Of a stretch of 8,317 nt of DNA, positions 1-6,400 are shown one piece after another (within the stretch, counting starts at the first letter, position 1; every line of letters starts with the position of its first letter). Under the pieces are notes generated by a model that was given only the letters and a program-made list of their open reading frames with translations, had not been told where the DNA came from and did no database searches. This DNA is from CAUZFZ01 sp963579025. Lineage in GTDB: Bacteria > Planctomycetota > Planctomycetia > Planctomycetales > Planctomycetaceae. The position numbers and the translations under genes are program-made. The stretch lies in assembly GCA_963579025.1 (NCBI GenBank), contig CAUZFZ010000277.1:1-8317 (forward strand), read 5' to 3'.

Positions 1-468
1 CCCTTGATCAATCTGGGCACGATCATTGTCGACACGGCGAACACCTTCATCACCGTGACCGGCAGCAGCGTCACCAACACCGGTGGCATGCAGGCAGCTA
101 GCGGAGGGACACTGAATGTTACGAATCTGGTGGACAACGCCGGGGCAGTGACTGCCGACGCAGGCGGCCTGATCAACTTCACCAGTGGGTTCACTCAGGT
201 GACAGGCGGAGTTACAAACATCGTTTTGGCAGGCAACGACGTTTCCGAATTCGGTCGTCTATCGGTGACCGGGACTCTCACTCTTGACGGTACGCTGAAT
301 GTCACGGCCAGCAACGGCTTCGAGCCCGGGCTGTCTGATAGTTTTGCAGTCGCGACGTTCGACTCTCGGGTTGGCGACTTTGCAACCAAGAACTTGCTTA
401 CGGTGGACCAAGGTGTTTCACAGCAAACAATCTACGGGCCTGACACGCTACTTCTGGGTACCGGACTG
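1..468 (+). other. Domain: end of a beta-helix plus cap segment (first copy)
   Basis: Short beta strands alternate with Gly/Asn/Thr turns (TNTGG, ASGGTLNV, ADAGGLINF), as in autotransporter-like parallel beta-helices. They are followed by a segment reading LSVTGTLTLDGTLNV and then GDFATKNL, which ends just before CSLREA module 1. The same order, GTVTLDGEL then GDFETKNL, recurs before module 2, so this is a defined unit and not random low-complexity sequence. It probably closes the top of a helix whose earlier rungs lie upstream of the window. The window boundary cuts this domain, so its full length is unknown. Confidence 0.7.
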
Positions 469-3400
469 TTCGTCAATAGCACTCTGGACACCATAGATGC
501 AAATCCCGGTGACGGAATCGTCGCCGACGCCAGTGGCAACGCGACGCTGCGGGCGGCTGTGATGGAAGCCAACGCACTTGGCCGGGCGGAAGTCATTACT
601 CTTTCCGCAGGAACATACACGTTTACTCTCGCTGGCCGCGACGAAGACGGCGCCGCAACCGGCGATCTCGATGTCACCGGCGACCTGACGATCATCGGCG
701 CCGGGGCCAGTCAGACGATCATTGACGCTGCCCAGCTCGATCGCGTGTTTGACGTATTCAGCGGAGTCAGCCTGGAACTCTCCGGTCTCACAATGACCAA
801 CGGGACGGAAACCGTCGGAGGCGCTATCCGCAACGGCGCAGGCACGGTGACTGTCCGTAACAGCACATTTTCAGGCAACACGGCAACTACGTCGCAGGGT
901 GGCGCCATCTTCATCACTGGAAATGGTTCCGTAACGCTCACAGCATCGGCTCTCCTCGACAACTCTGCAAACTCGGATTCCGGCGGTGCCGTCATGATCA
1001 ATCCGGGCAGCACATTGACGGTAGTAGCCAGTACATTTTCGGGAAACACGGCCAATGCCGGGGGCGCAATCCGCAACGACGCAGGCACACTGAACATCAC
1101 AAACAGCACGTTTTCGGGAAACACAGCTAACACTTTCAATGGCGGTGCCATCGTTGATACTGGAAGTGGCACGGTGACGCTCAGCAGCAGCACATTGACC
1201 GCTAACTCCGCGACTTTCGGAGGCGGCGTACACACGAGTTCCGGCCAGATTAGCATTAAGAACACGATCATCGCTGGCAATACGGGCACCAGCGGCGACC
1301 CCGATGTCAGCGGAGCTTTCACGACCCAGGGTAACAACCTGATCGGCGACGTGGGCAATGCCACCGGCTTCACGAACGGTGTTGATGCTGACCAGGTTGG
1401 CAGCAGCGGCAGTGAGATTGATCCACGACTTGGCCTGCTTCAAGACAACGGCGGCCCGACTCAGACGCATCTGCTGCAGCCGAACAGCCCCGCGATTGAC
1501 GCGGGAGTCACCGACGCCAGTCTGACGCTGGACCAGCGCGGTGACTCTCGGCAGTTCGACGCAGATGCTGACGGCACGGCGACAATCGACATCGGAGCAG
1601 TAGAGCTTTTCGCCGGAGCCATCAGCGGTCTGAAATTCCACGACCGCGACCGAAACGGAGTTCAGGCCCAGGACGGTACCGAACCCGGGCTTTCGGGCTG
1701 GACGATCTATGTGGACCTCAACCGGAACGGGCAACTGGAAGCGGGTGAGCCGTTCAGTCTGACACAGGCCGATGACCCCGAGACAACGGGAGTGGATGAA
1801 ACCGGCAAGTATCTCATTTTTGGTCTGCCGGACGACGAGTATCAGATTCGAGAAGTTCTGCAGCCGGGCTGGGAACAGATTTCTGCAGCGCAACAGACGG
1901 TGTTCGTGAATGCCGAAGTGCTTACCGCCGACGTCAATTTCGCCAACCGCCTGATCAACACGCCGCCGACGCTGGTCGGTATTGATGCCCTTCTGCTGCA
2001 GCCGCAGGGTGCGGTGGATGCTTTGAATCGCGGCATTCGCGTGGCTCAGCTCGCTCAGAACATCAACGATCCGGATGACGGCGCGCTTTCCGGTGTGGCG
2101 ATTACGACGACAGACGAAACCAACGGCACGCTGCAGTTCAGTCTCAACGACGGATCGACGTGGACGGATATCGGGACGGTCAGTGATGCCAATGCATTGC
2201 TGCTGCCGGCCGACACTCAGGCGCGCGTGCGATTCGTACCGAATGGCGGTTTTACGGACGACGTGGGTGATGTGCTTTCGCTGCGGGCCTGGGATCAGAG
2301 GGAAGGCACGGCCGGGACGAAGTTTGACGCCAGCATCAATGGCCTGAACACGGCCTTCAGCACGGGCACTGATACGCTCGACCTGACGTTCACGACCGCG
2401 TTCTGGGACGGCGGTGGTGATGGGACGACGCTCACCGATGCTGCCAACTGGAACGGGGATGTTGTTCCCACCTCGGGTGAGAATGTGCTGATTGATGTCG
2501 CAGGCGATGTCACGATTACCCACAACAATGGATCGGCCGCGTTTAATCAGTTCCAGGTTGCGGAGAATCTCACCCTGACCGGCAGCTCGGCGACGCGGTT
2601 GACTGTCTCCGGGGAATCGAACGTTGCAGGAACTCTGACGGTCAACAGCGAGGCTCACCTGACGGCATCCGGTGGCAGTGCGATTCTGGTTGCGGAGAAT
2701 GATGTCACTCTGGTGGGTGCCAACCTGTTTGCCCTGGCCGGTGGTTCGCTGACGTTACCTGGAGCGACGACCTATACGGGCCTGAGCGATCGGAATCACA
2801 CCATTCGGGCGGATGGCGAATTCAGCGCGATCAACCTGTTCGGCCTGACGTCACTGAGAGGCAGCATTCAGACCAGCGGCGTCGTTAATACGACGGTCCA
2901 GGCCCGCAACGGTGGCAAAGTCGATCTGCGTCTGCTGAATTCGATGTCGGAACGGACACGCGTGTTAGTCAGTGATGCGGCCGACGAAGTTGACCTCGGG
3001 TCGCTCACCACGGTGGTGCGGTCCTCATTCGAAGCCAGCGGAACCGGCCGGATCGATCTGCCGTCGCTGGAGACGATTACCGCCGGCGGTTTCCAGGTAA
3101 CCGGCGGTGGTGTGATCGCGGCTCCGAATGCGACGACCTACAACGGCAACGTCGGTCTGTCCCGGTCCATCACCGCGGATGGAACGGGCAGTCTGATCGA
3201 TTTGTCCGGGCTAACATCGGTCTCTGGTCCGGTCGGTGCCAACAATCAGTTTGACCAGCGTCAGTTGCAGATCACGTCAACGAATTCAGCGACGATCAAT
3301 CTGTCTTCCGTGACACAGGTACTGAACCAGGTACCAATCCACGCGAACGCCGGTCAGGTCAATCTGTCCGCCGCAACACTGTTCTCGGGCACGGACAATC

Positions 3401-6400
3401 CGACGGCGGCCAACCTGAGTCTGCGGGTCAGTGGAGCGGGACAATTGCTGGTGGGAGCGGCACAGACACTCAGACGCACCAGTCTTCGTGCTGATGGCGG
3501 TGGTCAGCTCGATCTGTCGACAGTCACGAGCATCTCGGCTCCCACGTTCAGCGGTGAAAACTACAGCGGTGTGCAGTCAATTCGAGCCACGGGAACTGAC
3601 AGTCGGATCGATCTGTCGGGAACGACCAGCCTTTCAGGAGGCCAGGGCTTCAACCAGTTCACACCACCATTGGTCGTTGTCGAGGTCATTGCGGGCGGAA
3701 GTATCGACCTGACCTCTCTGGCAACGGTCAGCAACGAGACCGAAGTCAGCGTGAACACTGGCGGCACATTGACATTCCGTGCTGACGGAACGACGTCGGC
3801 GAATGACATTACATTGAACCTGTTCAGCGGCGGTGTCCTGAACGTCAACGACCTGCTGCTCAATGGGAGCCAGCTCAGCGGATCGGGAGTCGTCAACGGT
3901 AATGTCACCAATGCCGGTTCGCTGGTCCCGACCGGCGACGCTCTGACGATTAACGGCAACTACACGCAGACCGCAGCCGGTGCATTCGCTCTGACCATTG
4001 CGGGAACGACGGCCGGCACGGAATACAGTCAGTTGATCACCTCCGGAACCGTCACACTGGACGGCGAACTCACCGCCGGCCTGTCGTCCTTCACCCCGAC
4101 GCCGGGCACTGTCTTCGAGCCCATCCAGTTCGGTTCGGTCACCGGCGATTTTGAAACAAAGAACCTGGACCTGGGCAGCGGGTTGGGTCTGCAGGATTCG
4201 TTCGACGCCGACAGCCTGAATCTAACGACCGCATTCCTGGTCAACAGCACAGCCGACACAGTCGACATCAATCCCGGCGACGGCCTGGTCGTCGATGCCG
4301 CCGGAAACGCGACCCTTCGTGCCGCGATCATGGAGGCCAACGCCCGCGACGGCGACGACACGATCGTCCTCCCGAGTGGCACCTACGCGTTGGGGATCGA
4401 AGGCATCCTTGAGGATCTTTCTGCCTCAGGCGACCTGGACTTTACGTCGAACGTCACAATCATCGGCAACGAAGCCGCTTCAACCATCATCGATGCACGC
4501 CAGCTAGATCGTGTGCTGCACGTGTTAGATGGTGGCAACGTCACCATAGCGGACGTCACCATAACTGGGGGTCTTACAAACATTGAAAATGGAATTGGCA
4601 ATGGCGGCGGGATTAAGAACACGCGAGTATTGACGATCCGTGACAGTGTGATCTCAGGCAACACGGCTGCGGGTAGAGGAGCCGGAATCTGGAACACCGC
4701 CATTATATCTGCGACGCTTACAGTGACGAATTCCCGGATCGAGAATAACGTGGCAAGCGGAACTGGTGGTGGAATCCGTAACGAGCAGGGTTCGACAATC
4801 AATGTCGCTGCAAGCACGATTAACGGCAACCGCGGCGAGTTTTCGGGTGGCATCTCGTCAAGCGGCTCGCTCTTCATTCGAGACAGCCTAATTGCCGGCA
4901 ACCAGGCAACAGGTAACGATGGCGGGGGCATTACCATTGGACGATTAGCGACCGGATCACTCATCAACACGACTATTACTGGCAACACTGCCGCTCTTAA
5001 TGGCGGAGGGCTAGAGATCAGTTCTGCTGCGGTGGATCTCCTCAATGTTACGATTACCGACAACTCGGCGACGAATCGCGGAGACGGACTCTACTTCAAT
5101 CAAGACTCGGCGACCGCTGTTGCGACAGTCAGAAACTCGATCATTGCCGGGAACGGTGATGAGGACATCGCGAATCTCACTGGGGCGATGCTCAATGATT
5201 TGGGTGGCAACTTTCTGAGCGGGGCTCCGCTACTCGGCCCGCTCGTGAACAATGGTGGTCCGACGCTAAGTCACGCGCCGTTGCCCGGGAGTCCCGCTAT
5301 CGATGGTGGTTCGAATAGTGTGGCGGAGACTCTCGATCAACGCGGTGCTGCACGCCTGCTGGATGGCGATGGCGATGGCACGGCAACCGTTGATATCGGC
5401 GCTGTCGAGTTCGGGACACTTGTCAACAGCACGGCGGACATCGCGTCGCCGGCAGCGGGAACGGTCACACTGCGATCGGCCATCCTGGCGGCCAACGCGT
5501 CGGCCGGACACGACGTCATCTATCTGCCCGGCGGGACGTACACGCTGGACCTGGCGGGAACCGACGAAGATCTCGCGGCGACGGGTGATCTGGACGTCAC
5601 TCAGAATCTGACGATCACCGGCGCCGGCGCGGATGTGACCACCATTGACGCTGCCCAACTCGACCGCGTCTTTCAGGTCTTTCCGGATATCACCCTCACA
5701 CTGGAAGGAGTCACCGTCACGGGCGGACGGCTTGACGGTGGAGCCGATGGCGGCGCTGTCTTTAACGCCGGAACTTTGAATGTCCGCGACAGCATTATCC
5801 GAGACAACCAGGTCACCGGCTCAAATACGGCCCAGGGTGGAGCGATCTACAACCAGAACGCGCTAACGATCACCACCAGCCAGATTCTGAATCACGTGGC
5901 TCAGGGTGCTGGTGGTGCGGTCTTCAATGCGGGTGGGTCAGTCACAGTCGTCGATACGACCTTTGACAGTAATTCGTCCAGCGCCCGTAGCGGCGGTGCC
6001 ATCAACAACGAGACTGGCGCTGTCACAATCTCCAATGGCACGTTCACTGGAAACTTCGCTGACAACACCGGCGGCGGACTCAACAGTAGTAATGGCATGG
6101 TCGACATAGTCGACAGCACGTTCAGCGGGAATTCAGTGTCGTCCGAAACGAGCGGCGGAGGGATTTCGAACTCCGGTACCAGCGTCATGACGATTACCGG
6201 CAGTACGATTTCCGGGAACTCGGCCCAGGGGGCTGGCGGGATCAGGAATGCCGCGGATGGAACGCTGACAATCAACACCAGCACGATTTCCGGCAACGCC
6301 GCCAGTTCGAGCGGCGGTGGTATCGTCAACGAAGGCAGCGGAGTCGTCACGATTACGAACAGTACGATTTCCGGCAATCAGGCCGGAGCGAACGCTGGTG

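Noticed and set aside
711..1373. Reverse frame rich in PPL/APP motifs, also seen at 4383-5063, 5901-6377 and 7530-7754
   Set aside because: The apparent proline-rich repeats are just the complement of GGN-GGN codons in the beta-helix rungs. They appear wherever rungs occur and stop where they end.
871..2658. Long reverse-strand open frame of 595 codons
   Set aside because: It is antisense to module 1, the SdrD B-like domain and the cadherin-like domain, whose forward translation is clearly recognisable. Its own translation is Arg/Val-rich with no domain pattern, and it arises because TTA, CTA and TCA codons are rare in the forward frame.
2401..3828. Pectate-lyase or other polysaccharide lyase activity
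   Set aside because: The fold is probably shared, but I see no conserved Asp/Arg/Lys catalytic group; lysine is almost absent from this region.
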